From Rhizobiales bacterium dw_265 (lineage in GTDB: Bacteria; Pseudomonadota; Alphaproteobacteria; Micropepsales; Micropepsaceae), in assembly GCA_018449595.1 (NCBI GenBank), contig JAAVUU010000008.1, positions 1 through 64,000 on the forward strand: a DNA stretch of 64,000 nt, given 5' to 3'. This document shows, one piece after another, positions 24,693 to 34,141 of the stretch. The position numbers and the translations under genes are program-made. How positions within the stretch are numbered: position 1 is the stretch's first letter; each line of letters begins with the position of its first letter. The notes below the pieces were generated by a model. The model was not told the DNA's origin. It did no database searches and was given only the letters and a program-made list of their open reading frames with translations.

Positions 24693-26843
24693 TCACGCGC
24701 CGTCCGGCCGGTCCCAGAAGCGCAACTGTCGGCAGGCAGTAAGGAAATCCTTCGCGTCGGCGCGCTTTTCCAGCGGCACCAAGGCTTTGTCGGGCTTGGA
24801 CGGCAAGCCGGCTTTGGCGAACAGCGACTTTGCGGCGGCGGTGAAGCCGATGAACTTGTAATGGGCATAGGCGTCGGCGACGAAATCGCGAGCCGGCGAC
24901 AGCGCCAGAAGCGCCTTGGCGCCGTCCTCCGACGCCAGGATCGCGACCGCATCGAACAGCACCGATGGCCCGCCATCAATTTTGTGATGGGCCGGGATCA
25001 GCGTGCCGTTGGCCGCGGTGACGCCGCCGACCGCGGGCGCAATGCGTTCCACGGTCGCGCCCTCCTTCTTGGCTGCCTCTTCGAGTGCAACCAGCAACGC
25101 TTCGTCTATGCCGTCCGTGATCAGCACGCCTAGCTTGCGGCCCTTGAAGCTGCCCGGCGGATTCTTGAGAATGCTGAGCGCATCCGACGGCGCCAGCTTG
25201 GTGTTGGTCGCCAGGGCGGCATTCGCTGCCTTGGGTAGCTTCGACAGGCCAAGGCCCTTTGCGACCGCGTTCGCCAGATCGGGATGGATATTGACGAGGT
25301 GGGAGACCATGCGTTCGCGGATATCAGGGCGTTCGACCTTGCTCAACTCGAACACTAACGCGTCGGCGATATGCTTCTGCTCGATGGCGGTCTGGCTCAC
25401 GAAGAATTGGCGCGCCTGGCTGTAATGGTCGGCGAAACTCTCGGCCCGCAGCCGTGCCTTCGGACCTTCCGCCTCTTCAGGGAGCGAGGTGACGCCGTGT
25501 TCGGGGGATTCCCGTGGGCCGCCTTTGGCGCCCCAGGAGTTTGGTTCGTAATTGGCGCGCCCTTTGGGATTGAGGAACGCCATATGGCCGTCCTGTTGGA
25601 AGTGATGGAACGGGCATTTGGGCGCATTGATCGGCAGTTGCGCGAAGTTGGGGCTCCCGAGCCGCTTCAACTGGGTGTCGAGATAGGAGAAATTACGGCC
25701 CTGCAGCAGCGGATCGTTGGAGAAATCGATGCCGGGCACGACATTCTGGGTCATGAAGGCGACCTGTTCAGTCTCGGCAAAGAAATTCTCCGGCAAACGG
25801 TTCAGAACCATCCGGCCGACGGGCGTGGCGGGCAGGATCTCCTCCGGAATCAGTTTGGTCGGATCAAGCACGTCGAAATCGAAACTGTCGGCGAATTTCT
25901 GGTCGAAGGTCTGCAGGCGCAGCTCCCATTCGGGGAAGTCGCCGCTCTGGATCGCGTTCCACAAATCGCGGCGATGAAAATCCGGATCGGCGCCGTTGAT
26001 CTTCACCGCCTCGTTCCAGCACACCGACTGCATGCCGAGCTTGGGCTTCCAGTGGAATTTGACGAAGGTCGAACGACCCTTGGCATTGACCAGCCGGAAG
26101 GTATGGACGCCGAAGCCTTCCATGAACCGGAAGCCGCGCGGAATGGCGCGGTCCGACATCACCCACATGATCATGTGCATGGATTCGGGCATCAGGGAGA
26201 TGAAGTCCCAGAAATTGTCGTGGGCGGACGCGGCCTGCGGAAAGTCCCGGTCTGGCTCCTGCTTCACCGAATGGATGAGGTCGGGAAACTTGATTGCATC
26301 CTGGATGAAGAAGACCGGGATATTGTTGCCGACCAGGTCCCAGTTGCCTTCCTTGGTGTAGAACTTCACCGCGAAGCCGCGCACGTCGCGCGCTAGGTCG
26401 GCCGAGCCCTTGTTGCCGGCCACTGTCGAGAAGCGCACGAACACGGGCGTCTTTTCGCCCGCGCGCTGGAAGATGTCCGCGCGGGTCAGGTCCGTGAGCG
26501 GCTTATAGGTCTCGAAGAAGCCATGAGCGCCATAGCCACGGGCATGGACGATGCGCTCGGGAATGCGCTCATGGTCGAAATGGAAAATCTTCTCACGAAA
26601 ATGAAAATCTTCGATCAGAGCGGGACCGCGCGCGCCCTGGCGCAGCGTATTCTGGTCGTCCGAGACCGGCGTGCCTTGCTGCGTGGTGAGGATCTCCTGA
26701 CCACCTTGGACAGTTTGATGGGTTTCGCCGCCCGCACCTTGGCGTTCGGCATAACGGCCTTCAAATGCAGCGCCTGACGATCGAACTTTAGTTTGCGGCT
26801 TGCCGGATTTCTTCGTGGCGCGCGTGCTTTTGGCAGATGACAT
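24693..26843 (-). CDS. katE: large-subunit catalase HPII type
   Basis: 716 residues. Catalytic His near 100 ([13 protein letters not shown]), active-site Asn in [12 protein letters not shown], heme Tyr in [13 protein letters not shown] class I amidotransferase-like C-terminal domain follows (about 570-716, [13 protein letters not shown]), as in E. coli KatE. The Lys/Arg-rich N-terminus replaces a signal, so it is cytoplasmic. A perfect EcfG-type promoter (GGAAC-N16-CGTT) lies about 86 bases upstream. The UbiB-like kinase gene follows in the same operon. Confidence 0.96.
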   Translation of the reverse strand: MSSAKSTRATKKSGKPQTKVRSSGAAFEGRYAERQGAGGETHQTVQGGQEILTTQQGTPVSDDQNTLRQGARGPALIEDFHFREKIFHFDHERIPERIVHARGYGAHGFFETYKPLTDLTRADIFQRAGEKTPVFVRFSTVAGNKGSADLARDVRGFAVKFYTKEGNWDLVGNNIPVFFIQDAIKFPDLIHSVKQEPDRDFPQAASAHDNFWDFISLMPESMHMIMWVMSDRAIPRGFRFMEGFGVHTFRLVNAKGRSTFVKFHWKPKLGMQSVCWNEAVKINGADPDFHRRDLWNAIQSGDFPEWELRLQTFDQKFADSFDFDVLDPTKLIPEEILPATPVGRMVLNRLPENFFAETEQVAFMTQNVVPGIDFSNDPLLQGRNFSYLDTQLKRLGSPNFAQLPINAPKCPFHHFQQDGHMAFLNPKGRANYEPNSWGAKGGPRESPEHGVTSLPEEAEGPKARLRAESFADHYSQARQFFVSQTAIEQKHIADALVFELSKVERPDIRERMVSHLVNIHPDLANAVAKGLGLSKLPKAANAALATNTKLAPSDALSILKNPPGSFKGRKLGVLITDGIDEALLVALEEAAKKEGATVERIAPAVGGVTAANGTLIPAHHKIDGGPSVLFDAVAILASEDGAKALLALSPARDFVADAYAHYKFIGFTAAAKSLFAKAGLPSKPDKALVPLEKRADAKDFLTACRQLRFWDRPDGA

Positions 26844-26928
26844 GGAAAGCCCCTCCAGATGGTGGGGAGCATTAGCGATCGAGCCCAGCGCCGTGCCCGC
26901 CCAGGATTCTTGCTCGTATTAGGCACAG

Positions 26929-26953
26929 AACGTTCCGGTTGCGGGAAGGTTCC
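26929..26953 (-). promoter_or_regulatory. EcfG-type promoter for katE
   Basis: GGAAC-N16-CGTT on the minus strand, an exact consensus match. The rest of the 308-base gap between katE and the YeaQ gene shows nothing else. Confidence 0.7.
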
Positions 26954-27151
26954 GGCGGCGCGCGATCATCCTGTCCGACGATTTGGGAACCCTATCCGAG
27001 AAATTAGCGGGCCCGTGCTGGTCATAAAGTTACAATGGCGGGCTGAGCGCTGGGACGGACGCCATGTTCCACAGCGATACAACCAAGCTAGCTCTTCGGA
27101 CCTTGCGAACCGCATTGAGGTGCGGCGCGCGGCCTGGAACGAAATCGGCCT

Positions 27152-27406
27152 TCAGGCTCGTTTGATCATGCGCAAGATGACGATGAAGACTACCGCGCCG
27201 ATAGTTGCCGTGATGATCGAGGCGATCAGCCCGCCGCTGATACCAATTCCCAGAACACCGGCCAACCAGCCGCCGATGAAAGCGCCGACGATGCCCACCA
27301 CGATGTCACCGAGAAGGCCAAAACCGCCGCCTTTGACCAAGGTTCCCGCCAGCCAGCCGGCAACCGCTCCGATGATGAGCCATGCAATGACGCCATGTAC
27401 GTCCAT
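27152..27406 (-). CDS. GlsB/YeaQ/YmgE family membrane stress protein
   Basis: 84 residues, three hydrophobic Gly-rich helices: HGVIAWLIIGAVAGWLAG, LLGDIVVGIVGAFIGGWL, and IIATIGAVVFIVILRMI. The G-rich helix packing and length match the transglycosylase-associated (YeaQ/GlsB) family, which is induced by stress. Function unproven. Confidence 0.92.
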   Translation of the reverse strand: MDVHGVIAWLIIGAVAGWLAGTLVKGGGFGLLGDIVVGIVGAFIGGWLAGVLGIGISGGLIASIITATIGAVVFIVILRMIKRA

Positions 27407-27521
27407 TCATCCCTCCAATGGTTCGCTCGGATATAATTCCCAAGTCGTTATGGTTGAGCGTAACTGCCGTTATGCCGACGCATCAAGCGTCAGACGTGAA
27501 GTTTTCTCGCTGCAACGCGGC

Positions 27522-27533
27522 GTGACATGTCAC
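27522..27533. promoter_or_regulatory. perfect 12-base palindrome
   Basis: GTGACATGTCAC, upstream of the YeaQ gene and downstream of the small HTH gene. Possible operator; no partner site seen. Confidence 0.3.
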
Positions 27534-27595
27534 TGTCATGGATCCTTGAATCAAGCGCCTCTAAGGCCACACTCCAAGTATTGACGTCTGGCCTC

Positions 27596-27799
27596 TCATT
27601 CGAGATTGCGCGCTGCTCGCAGGGATTTGTAATAAGGATCGGTACTGACTTGTTGCCGAAGATGTTCCGCACGCAAAATAGCTTCTATGCGGCTCTGCCG
27701 CAGACCATAATGTTCCGCGAGTGCTCCCGGAGTCGTTCCGGCTCTAAAGCGGGATAATATTTCCCGGTCCCGGGCGGCGTTCTTTGATCCAATGGACAT
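27596..27799 (-). CDS. small helix-turn-helix protein
   Basis: 67 residues. AARDREILSRFRAGTTPGALAEHYGLRQSRIEAILR is a clean helix-turn-helix of the sigma-region-4/Mor-like kind, with the recognition helix around residues 30-43. No other domain. The ribosome-binding site is weak. Could be a small DNA-binding regulator of the flanking stress genes. Confidence 0.55.
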   Translation of the reverse strand: MSIGSKNAARDREILSRFRAGTTPGALAEHYGLRQSRIEAILRAEHLRQQVSTDPYYKSLRAARNLE

Positions 27800-28144
27800 C
27801 GCGTGGGTGCTGCTACTTCGCGCCTGTGTTGTACCAGTCCGGTCAGCCTTGGATTAATGCAGGTGTTCCAAGACGCATGATCGATCTGGTTTTTTTGACG
27901 TGACTTACGCCTCCTATATCGTGTGAGGCACATGGCATCATATGCGTGGGCTTCCCCTTTTGGACAGGAGAACATCATGGATTGACGGCGCTGCCCCACC
28001 GCCCTGCTCGCTGATACATTTACATCAATGCGTGCTGATGCAATAGGTTCTTTTGCATCAGGCAGGGGCGGCCTAAATCTCTTTCATAATGCATTCGTGA
28101 AATCTCCAGCTGGAGTTTTTCGTATTCAAAAGGAGGGCCGGCAC
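27800..28144. other. intergenic stretch, nothing clear
   Basis: About 345 bases. An AGGAG followed by ATG-GAT-TGA near 27966-27985 looks like a ribosome-binding site with a two-codon frame. AAGGAGG at 28130-28136 belongs to the next gene. Confidence 0.4.
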
Positions 28145-28490
28145 ATGGATCGGTCCATCATGCGGCCTGCCGCGCTCCAAAGCGCCTATCGCGTTATCAA
28201 TTTCATCGACGGCCAGAACCTATGGAGTAGGGCAGCCGTGGGTATCGACAATCCAAATATGCCAGCGGATGCTGCGATCTTCAGTCATACAATCGGGCAC
28301 GCGGGCGTCGTGGTCGTGGACGACATTGCGGACGATCCCGGATTTGAGGGGTTAGCGGATTTCTTGAAAGAGCCTCTTCCAAAATCCTATGCGCGGTGCG
28401 CCCCATCCAGCAAGGCCATACCGATCGGCGTGACGGTCAGCGAGCCGGTGGCAAACAGTTTCAAACACGCCTCGGCCGGGATGACGGCCC
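28145..28490 (+). pseudogene. GAF-domain protein fragment
   Basis: Good start: AAGGAGG eight bases before the ATG. Residues about 15-95 read as a GAF domain (VINFIDGQNLWSRAAVGID, FSHTIGHAGVVVVDDIADDPGF, a form of the VPDAxxDPRF motif seen in the neighbouring GGDEF-EAL protein). From about 28490 the open frame continues to 28894 only as antisense of the GGDEF-EAL gene, so the real product seems cut off, or ends with a lost stop. Possibly a broken sensor whose remaining part was deleted. Confidence 0.5.
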
Positions 28491-28492
28491 CA

Positions 28493-30679
28493 TCAACCTG
28501 TGCCACGATTACCAGGCATTGCCGAACCCGCGTCGAATGCGAAGCGGCGGCCAAAATGCTCTGCCGACATGGGCTTGCCGAACAGGTAGCCCTGACCTTC
28601 TTTGCATCCCTTTTTGCGCAGACGTGCAAGCTGTTCTTCGGTCTCAATACCCTCGGCGATAACTTCCAATCCGAAGCTACGGCCGAGGTAGAGGATCGCG
28701 CGAATGATGGCAGCATCGGCAGGCGAATCGCACATATTGCGAACGAAGGTCTGGTCCACTTTGAGGCGCGTCAGCGGATAGCGCTTGAGCATGCTGAGCG
28801 AGGCGTATCCCGTTCCATAGTCGTCGAAGGCGATGCCCACGCCTGCGGCATGGAGCTCGCGCAGCGGTCCGATCATTTCCTCGTCATGGCGTAGAATGAT
28901 GTTCTCCGTGATTTCGAGTTCCAGGGCGCTGGCCGGCAGGTTGACCTCGGATAGGGCGCTGCGGACTTTCTTTGCAAGATCACCGGTACGGAATTGCGAG
29001 CCGAACAAGTTGACGCCCATGCGGAGAGGTCCAGAACCGTTCTTCAGCCACTCCGCCGTTTGCCGACAGGCGGCCTGGATGGCCCATTCGCCGATCTGTG
29101 CCGCCAAGGGGTTGTTCTCCAACGACGGCAGGAACGCGCCCGGCCCAATAATGCCCTTTTGTGGGTGCCGCCAACGCAGCAGGGATTCCGCTCCCACCAA
29201 TGCGCCATCAGAAAGGCGCACCTGCGGCTGATAGAAGAGCTCAAACTCGCCATTCTCATAGGCGCGTCGCAATTCGCCCTGATAAGCGTGCTTGGCCAAA
29301 GCAGCGTTTCTCAGCGCGGGCGTAAAGAACCGCCGGCAATGGCGGCCTTCCGCCTTGGCCTGATAGAGGGCGAGGTCGGCGCCGGAGATCAATTCTTCCG
29401 AGCGCTTGCCATGCGCCGGGTAGATTGCGATGCCAATGCTGGCACCGATATTGACCGGCTGTCCATCGACCGTGAGCAGCTGGGAGACGCTGTCGATGGC
29501 GGCGTCGGCGACATCGGCGGCTCGGATGGGATCGCCAAGCCCCGGTATCAGGATGGCGAACTCATCGCCGCCCATGCGCGCCACGGTATCGGAGGGACGC
29601 ACGCTCGCGAGCAGCCGTTCCGCCACATTCATGAGCACGGCGTCACCGGCCGAATGGCCAAGACTATCATTAACGTCCTTGAAGCCGTCGAGGTCGACCA
29701 GCATGACGGTGATGGTTTCCTCAGTTTCGAGGGCCTCGGCGATGCGACTTCGGAACAGTGCGCGGTTGGGCAGTTCGGTCAGCGGATCGAGGTGCGCCAG
29801 TTTGAACAGTCGCTGTTCGTTCGACTTCCGCTCGGTGATATCGCGTAGGATGGCGCCGAAGCTTGCCTTGCCGTCATCACGCCACATCGATGCGGAAAGC
29901 TCGACCGCCACCGTGGTGCCGTTCTTCCGCCGGATGTCGATTTCCGTTGTGCGGGCATCCGTTAGGGTCTCGTGAGTTGCCGCAATAGAATGGAGTCTAT
30001 CTGTGACCTGCGGCGGGGCAACAAGATCGATTGGCCAACCGACAATTTCGTCACTGGGGTAGCCTGCCAGCTTTTCCGCCGCTTTGTTCCAGAAGGTGAC
30101 GATGCCCTCGGCATCGACGCAGATGATGGCGTCCGGAGAAGTCGCGGCGATGTTCTCGAAGCGGCTCTGACTCGCGCGTCGCGCGATCTCCAGCCTGCGC
30201 AGTTCCAATTTATCGAGAACCAAGGCCGCAAGGTCGGAAAGATTGCGATGCTCGCTCTCGCCGAAATCGAGACGGGGTTTGCGGTCGATGATGCAGAGCG
30301 TTCCGATTTTCTCGCCCGAGGGAGAGCGAAGCGGCATGCCTGCGTAGAAGCGGATATGCGGTTCGCCGGTGACGAGGGGATTATCCCGGAAGCGGGAATC
30401 TTCCAAGGCATCGGGTACCACCATGATGCCGTCGCCCTTGATCGCGTGGGCGCAGAAGGAGACATCGCGGGAGGTTTCGCACACGTCGAGGCCCACGCGA
30501 GCGGCAAAGAGTTGCCGATGGGACTCGACCAAAGAGATAAGTGCAATTGGGACATCGAAGACGTTAGACGCCAGTTGCACCAGACGGTCGAAGCCGGGCT
30601 CGGCCAGCGCTTCTTGAATTCCATATTCCCTGAGGGCCGCCAGTCGGCGGGCTTCGTCAGGCGCAATTGTCAGGACCAT
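28493..30679 (-). CDS. GAF-PAS-GGDEF-EAL cyclic-di-GMP enzyme
   Basis: 728 residues, no membrane segment. GAF domain about 20-165 (ALISLVESHRQLFAARVGLD, VPDALEDSRF), PAS about 180-290, GGDEF about 295-460 with intact ARMGGDEFAIL active site, EAL about 475-715 with AESLLRW (ESL instead of EAL), EITEN, DDYGTGYASL and AEGIETEEQ. Both cyclase and phosphodiesterase residues are present, so it may be bifunctional and set by the GAF/PAS signal. It converges on the GAF fragment at 28145. Confidence 0.94.
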   Translation of the reverse strand: MVLTIAPDEARRLAALREYGIQEALAEPGFDRLVQLASNVFDVPIALISLVESHRQLFAARVGLDVCETSRDVSFCAHAIKGDGIMVVPDALEDSRFRDNPLVTGEPHIRFYAGMPLRSPSGEKIGTLCIIDRKPRLDFGESEHRNLSDLAALVLDKLELRRLEIARRASQSRFENIAATSPDAIICVDAEGIVTFWNKAAEKLAGYPSDEIVGWPIDLVAPPQVTDRLHSIAATHETLTDARTTEIDIRRKNGTTVAVELSASMWRDDGKASFGAILRDITERKSNEQRLFKLAHLDPLTELPNRALFRSRIAEALETEETITVMLVDLDGFKDVNDSLGHSAGDAVLMNVAERLLASVRPSDTVARMGGDEFAILIPGLGDPIRAADVADAAIDSVSQLLTVDGQPVNIGASIGIAIYPAHGKRSEELISGADLALYQAKAEGRHCRRFFTPALRNAALAKHAYQGELRRAYENGEFELFYQPQVRLSDGALVGAESLLRWRHPQKGIIGPGAFLPSLENNPLAAQIGEWAIQAACRQTAEWLKNGSGPLRMGVNLFGSQFRTGDLAKKVRSALSEVNLPASALELEITENIILRHDEEMIGPLRELHAAGVGIAFDDYGTGYASLSMLKRYPLTRLKVDQTFVRNMCDSPADAAIIRAILYLGRSFGLEVIAEGIETEEQLARLRKKGCKEGQGYLFGKPMSAEHFGRRFAFDAGSAMPGNRGTG

Positions 30680-30881
30680 GGCATCCTCGCCGTTTGCCGT
30701 ACAACTTACGGTGGTCGGGTTAACCGCAAGTTAGGTGGTTAAAGTTCCTGAGTAGGTCGGAGAGATCGCCGAAGTTCCCGAGTTGGGTCTAACGGCGTAG
30801 TTTGACGCGTGGCCTGGATCCTTATTGGATTATCGGCAACCCACGCCGCTGGTCATGGCCACAATTTTCCCAAATCCACCC

Positions 30882-30906
30882 CTTGAAAGTCTGCCGGCCG
30901 ATTTTA
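30882..30906 (+). promoter_or_regulatory. heat-shock (RpoH-type) promoter-like site
   Basis: CTTGAAA at 30882-30888 followed after about ten bases by CGATTTTA; it lies about 85 bases before hsp20. The -10 match is only partial. Confidence 0.4.
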
Positions 30907-30988
30907 GCTCTTTTCCGCCAGGTGCTTGTGGCCTGGCGGGGCCTAACCGACCCCTCGTACCCGTGTTGCTCAAAAGGAGGATGTGGTT

Positions 30989-31447
30989 ATGAGACACACG
31001 TTTGACATGACACCGTTCACCCGCTCAGGCATCGGCTTTGAGCGGTTGCTCCACCAGCTGGACGCCATCAGCCAGCCGGAACCGGACGACAACTATCCCC
31101 CCTACAATATCGAGAAGACCGGCGATGACCGCTACCGCGTTGCCTTGGCTGTGGCGGGGTTTGCGGAAAACGAACTCTCCATCACCGCCGAAGGCAATGT
31201 CCTGACCGTGTCGGGCAAGCGGACCGAAACCGACAAGTCTGACGGCATGCTTTACCGCGGCATCGCCACCCGCTCGTTTATCCGCCGCTTCAGTTTGGCG
31301 GAACATGTGGCGGTCAAGGACGCCCAGCTTTCCAATGGTCTTCTGACCATCGACCTGGAACGCCAGGTGCCGGAAGCCATGAAGCCGCGCCGGATTCCGA
31401 TTGGGGGAGGCACCGCTTCCCTGTCGGACTCCAGGAAAGCCGCATAG
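30989..31447 (+). CDS. small heat shock protein Hsp20 (IbpA-like)
   Basis: 152 residues. N-terminal FTRSGIGFERLLHQL is the IbpA/HspH pattern, then the alpha-crystallin domain (YNIEKTGDDRYRVALAVAGF, NVLTVSGKR, RRFSLAEHVAVKDAQLSNGLLTI as the beta8-beta9 region) and the RIPI tail motif for oligomer assembly. ATP-independent holdase. AAAGGAGG sets the ATG. The next gene begins 70 bases downstream. Confidence 0.94.
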   Translation: MRHTFDMTPFTRSGIGFERLLHQLDAISQPEPDDNYPPYNIEKTGDDRYRVALAVAGFAENELSITAEGNVLTVSGKRTETDKSDGMLYRGIATRSFIRRFSLAEHVAVKDAQLSNGLLTIDLERQVPEAMKPRRIPIGGGTASLSDSRKAA

Positions 31448-31517
31448 GGCCAATCTGATTGTGCAGCGGGCGCTTCGGCGCCAGCTAGCGCCTGCTGCCT
31501 TCACCAAGGAGGTAGAA

Positions 31518-31805
31518 ATGAAACTCGTGAGATCACGCCTGCTCCGCGGAGCGGCCGTCGCAGGTGTGTTTGCCGCCGTTGTCGTCGGCGCCACGCCGGC
31601 GTCTGCCTACGTCGCCTGCAACCCCCATGGCGACTGCTGGCATACCGACAGCCGCATTCACTTCCCGGGGGTGCGCCTGGCGTTCCATCCGGACAATTGG
31701 TGGGACCGGCACGTTCATGACCGCCATTTCCGGTGGCATGACGCCGATACGGGCCATGATTGGCATCATGGCTACTGGGTCGGCGGCCGCTGGCACGGGA
31801 TCTGA
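31518..31805 (+). CDS. small exported His/Trp-rich protein
   Basis: 95 residues. AAGGAGG upstream; Sec signal (LLRGAAVAGVFAAVVVGATPASA) then a mature part rich in His, Trp and Asp (WWDRHVHDRHFRWHDAD, HDWHHGYWVGGRWHG). Likely periplasmic, possibly metal-binding; function unknown. Follows hsp20 and is followed after two bases by the next gene, so probably in one operon. Confidence 0.7.
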   Translation: MKLVRSRLLRGAAVAGVFAAVVVGATPASAYVACNPHGDCWHTDSRIHFPGVRLAFHPDNWWDRHVHDRHFRWHDADTGHDWHHGYWVGGRWHGI

Positions 31806-31807
31806 CC

Positions 31808-32140
31808 ATGCTCAGGGACCAGCAATTACGATGTGGTGACGCGATTCTGCCCGTCGGCCATCTTGCAGCGATCATACAGGACTATGTTCATCCCCGGGAG
31901 ATTCTGCGGGATGACCGGCTCGACCAGGAAGAAAAGCGCGCCATCCTGTGCTTCTGGGCGTCGGATGCCTGTGCGGTCGACTCCCGTCCCGGCTTTCGAT
32001 GGCTGCCTGGAACGCCAGGCCCGATTCTTTTCGACCATGTGATCGCGGCGCTGCAGGCGCTCGATGGCGCAAGCGAGGGCCGCAAGAGCAGGCGGGCGGG
32101 CGCGAAGCAGGCAACACAGCCGATGTACGCCGGAGCCTGA
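31808..32140 (+). CDS. hypothetical protein of the SWASDA type
   Basis: 110 residues, cytoplasmic. Contains HPREILRDDRLDQEEKRAILCFWASDACAV, then PGFRWLPGTPGPILFDHVIAALQALDG. The LSxxEKRAxLxxWASDAxAVExxPxLRxLPG pattern recurs in alphaproteobacterial small proteins next to stress genes; role unknown. It begins two bases after the previous stop. Confidence 0.65.
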   Translation: MLRDQQLRCGDAILPVGHLAAIIQDYVHPREILRDDRLDQEEKRAILCFWASDACAVDSRPGFRWLPGTPGPILFDHVIAALQALDGASEGRKSRRAGAKQATQPMYAGA

Positions 32141-32151
32141 GTTGCCGCAGC

Positions 32152-32781
32152 ATGCACCTGCCACTGCAAATATGGTCGGCGTTTGTCACATTGCTGGCGA
32201 CCATAGGCCCGGTTGAAACCGCGGCCGTGTTTGCCAGCCTGACGAGCGGGATTCATCGCGCGCACCGTATCAGTCTTGCGGTGCGCGCGACCCTGGTCGC
32301 AGGCGGACTGCTTTTGGCGTTCGCATTGGCGGGCAATCTTTTCCTCGTCCTCCTGCATGTGTCGTTGCCAGCCTTCCAGATCGCCGGCGGCTTGCTGTTG
32401 TTCCTGCAAGCCCTGACTCTGACCTTTTCCAAAGCCGGCCTGTCCTCCATCAGCGAGGGCGAGCAGCGCGAGGCCGAGCGGCCCGGTGATATTGCGGTCT
32501 TTCCGCTTGCTTTTCCTATCATCGCTGGCCCGGGCGCCCTGTCCGCTATCGTTTTGTTGATGGGCCGCACAGAAGGATTGGCAAACGGTGCAATAGTCAT
32601 TGCGCTGCTTGCTCTCTGCCTGGGCCTGACTTTTGCTGCAATGCTGGGCGCAGACCGGCTGGTGGAACGGCTTGGAAAGACGGGCTCAGACGTTGTGGGC
32701 AGGATATCGGGCGTCTTGCTGGCGGCCTTGGCCGTCCAGTTTGTTCTGGACGGCCTGCGTGTCACTTTGACCTCAGCTTGA
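32152..32781 (+). CDS. MarC family integral membrane protein
   Basis: 209 residues, six predicted helices. Opens LPLQIWSAFVTLLATIGPVETAAVFASLT, the MarC pattern with NP-like GP turn in helix 1, and repeats FPLAFPIIAGPGALSAIVLLM, the second conserved GPG motif. MarC proteins are not drug exporters as once thought; substrate unknown. Its end overlaps the facing gene by nine bases. Confidence 0.88.
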   Translation: MHLPLQIWSAFVTLLATIGPVETAAVFASLTSGIHRAHRISLAVRATLVAGGLLLAFALAGNLFLVLLHVSLPAFQIAGGLLLFLQALTLTFSKAGLSSISEGEQREAERPGDIAVFPLAFPIIAGPGALSAIVLLMGRTEGLANGAIVIALLALCLGLTFAAMLGADRLVERLGKTGSDVVGRISGVLLAALAVQFVLDGLRVTLTSA

Positions 32782-33246
32782 GGGCAGACCATTATCGTCG
32801 CAGCAGCTGCTGGTGCCGCAATAAAGCTCGGCCTGCACGGCCCTGGCGATATATCCATTGACGGCCGTGCGCCTCGCATTCGGATCAGAGGCAAAGCCCG
32901 AATCGTTGATGACATTATGCAAGCCGGCGAGATTGGCGGCGCTGAGATCGAAGGGCGCCCGGATCTCATTCTGCGCAAGATAGCGCTTATCGTTGTCGGT
33001 CAGGCCTGTTAAGTCTGGTTTCAAATAGCGAGCGTAATATTTGAATGCATCCCGCACGGAGGAAGCGGCGGGGCTGTCGTCGCGAAGTGCTTGTTGATAC
33101 GCTCGCTCGCAGCCCCTTCCTTGCGGATAAAAGCTGCACCGGACGTAGAGGTTCATGTCATTGGTCTGGGCTCGTGCGTCTACAACGGGCACCGTCAAAA
33201 ACACGGCAAGAGTAGGCAAGGCGTGGCACCAGAAATTCGGTCGCAT
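32773..33246 (-). CDS. exported hypothetical protein
   Basis: 157 residues. AAGGAG upstream; signal peptide (HALPTLAVFLTVPVVDARA). The mature part holds VRCSFYPQGRGCERAYQQAL, YYARYLKPDLTGLTDNDKRYLAQN and a final Cys cluster (YCGTSSCCDDNG). Four Cys suggest disulfides in the periplasm. Not recognised. Confidence 0.65.
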   Translation of the reverse strand: MRPNFWCHALPTLAVFLTVPVVDARAQTNDMNLYVRCSFYPQGRGCERAYQQALRDDSPAASSVRDAFKYYARYLKPDLTGLTDNDKRYLAQNEIRAPFDLSAANLAGLHNVINDSGFASDPNARRTAVNGYIARAVQAELYCGTSSCCDDNGLPSS

Positions 33247-33340
33247 GGTTTCTCCTTGAATGAGCTCCTTTCTTGACCGGCGATTGTCGGACGCATTTCA
33301 AATAGGGAAATACAACACAGCATCAAGGGGAGAAGACACA

Positions 33341-33365
33341 GGAACCTCAAGCGAGAATCTGCGTT
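33341..33365 (+). promoter_or_regulatory. EcfG-type promoter
   Basis: GGAAC-N16-CGTT, exact consensus, with the -10 about 39 bases before the ATG at 33404. Confidence 0.7.
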
Positions 33366-33403
33366 CTTCGCGACGGAGGGTCATATTGCTAATGGAGGCT
33401 TTG

Positions 33404-33673
33404 ATGAAGACGATCATGAAGGCCGCCGCCGGGGCGCTTCTGGCAGGCGGCATTGTTGCAGCTACCACCGCGTCGGCCAGTGCGGCTGTCCATGTCGGGA
33501 TAGGGCTGTCTGGCCCGGTGGTCTACCCGGCGCCTTATTATGGTCCGCCGCCCTGCTACGCGTATGGGCCGTACGCCTGTCCTCGGCCCGTCTATTACGG
33601 TCCGGCCTATTACCGCTATTGGGGGGCAGGTTGGTATGGCTGGCACCCGGTTCGACATTTCCGGCGCTGGTAG
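33404..33673 (+). CDS. small exported Tyr/Pro-rich protein
   Basis: 89 residues. GGAGG five bases upstream. Signal peptide (MKAAAGALLAGGIVAATTASASA), then a Tyr/Pro/Gly/Trp-rich mature part (PAPYYGPPPCYAYGPYAC, YYRYWGAGWYGWHP) ending HFRRW. Surface or periplasmic; function unknown. Perfect EcfG-type promoter upstream and a 12-base-pair hairpin downstream, so it is a single-gene stress unit. Confidence 0.72.
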   Translation: MKTIMKAAAGALLAGGIVAATTASASAAVHVGIGLSGPVVYPAPYYGPPPCYAYGPYACPRPVYYGPAYYRYWGAGWYGWHPVRHFRRW

Positions 33674-33681
33674 CCCATTGT

Positions 33682-33710
33682 ACGCGCGGACGCAGAGTGC
33701 GTCCGCGCGT
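33682..33710 (+). terminator. hairpin after the exported protein gene
   Basis: Perfect 12-base-pair stem (ACGCGCGGACGC) with an AGAGT loop, eight bases after the stop. There is no T tract, so termination is likely but not certain. Confidence 0.6.
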
Positions 33711-33890
33711 CACTTCTCGGTGGCTTGCTTCATAAGCCTGGGCTTATCCCCAATGACTAACTGGCGGTTTACGTCCCGGGTCGGTGGGCGGAAATCTAAG
33801 TTCCATTTCTTACGGGAACCAATTATTTACTACGATAGAACAAGTCTGAACGCTGAGAGAACCATCCGCATTGCAGGCGGTTAGGATGTT

Positions 33891-34063
33891 ATGGGACAGG
33901 CTATCAACGATATTTGTCACATGCTGGATCAGGCACAAGCATTTTGCGCCGATGCGCAGAAAACCAAGCTGACGCGGTATTCTACAAAGCTGCTGAAGGC
34001 CCAGCGGAATTGGACGCCCACGCCGAAAGCCTGTCAAAGCAAAGCGACATTGTATTCAATTAA
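33891..34063 (+). pseudogene. small helical protein gene with a frameshift (tentative)
   Basis: Begins MGQAINDICHMLDQAQAFCADAQ; if one base is missing near 33968 the frame continues ADAVFYKAAEGPAELDAHAESLSKQSD to a stop at 34061-34063, about 57 residues, all helical. An intrinsic terminator 33 bases downstream supports a transcribed gene here. Without the correction the frame runs to 34136 through the terminator. Confidence 0.4.
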
Positions 34064-34095
34064 CTCCGGTGGAAGGCGCAGAACGCGCGAATGCG

Positions 34096-34127
34096 AAAGG
34101 GCGGTGGTGGTCTCCCTCCGCCCTTTT
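34096..34127 (+). terminator. intrinsic terminator
   Basis: AAAGGGCGG pairs with CCGCCCTTT around a 13-base loop, then TTTT. Confidence 0.75.
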
Positions 34128-34141
34128 GATTCCTGATAGCA

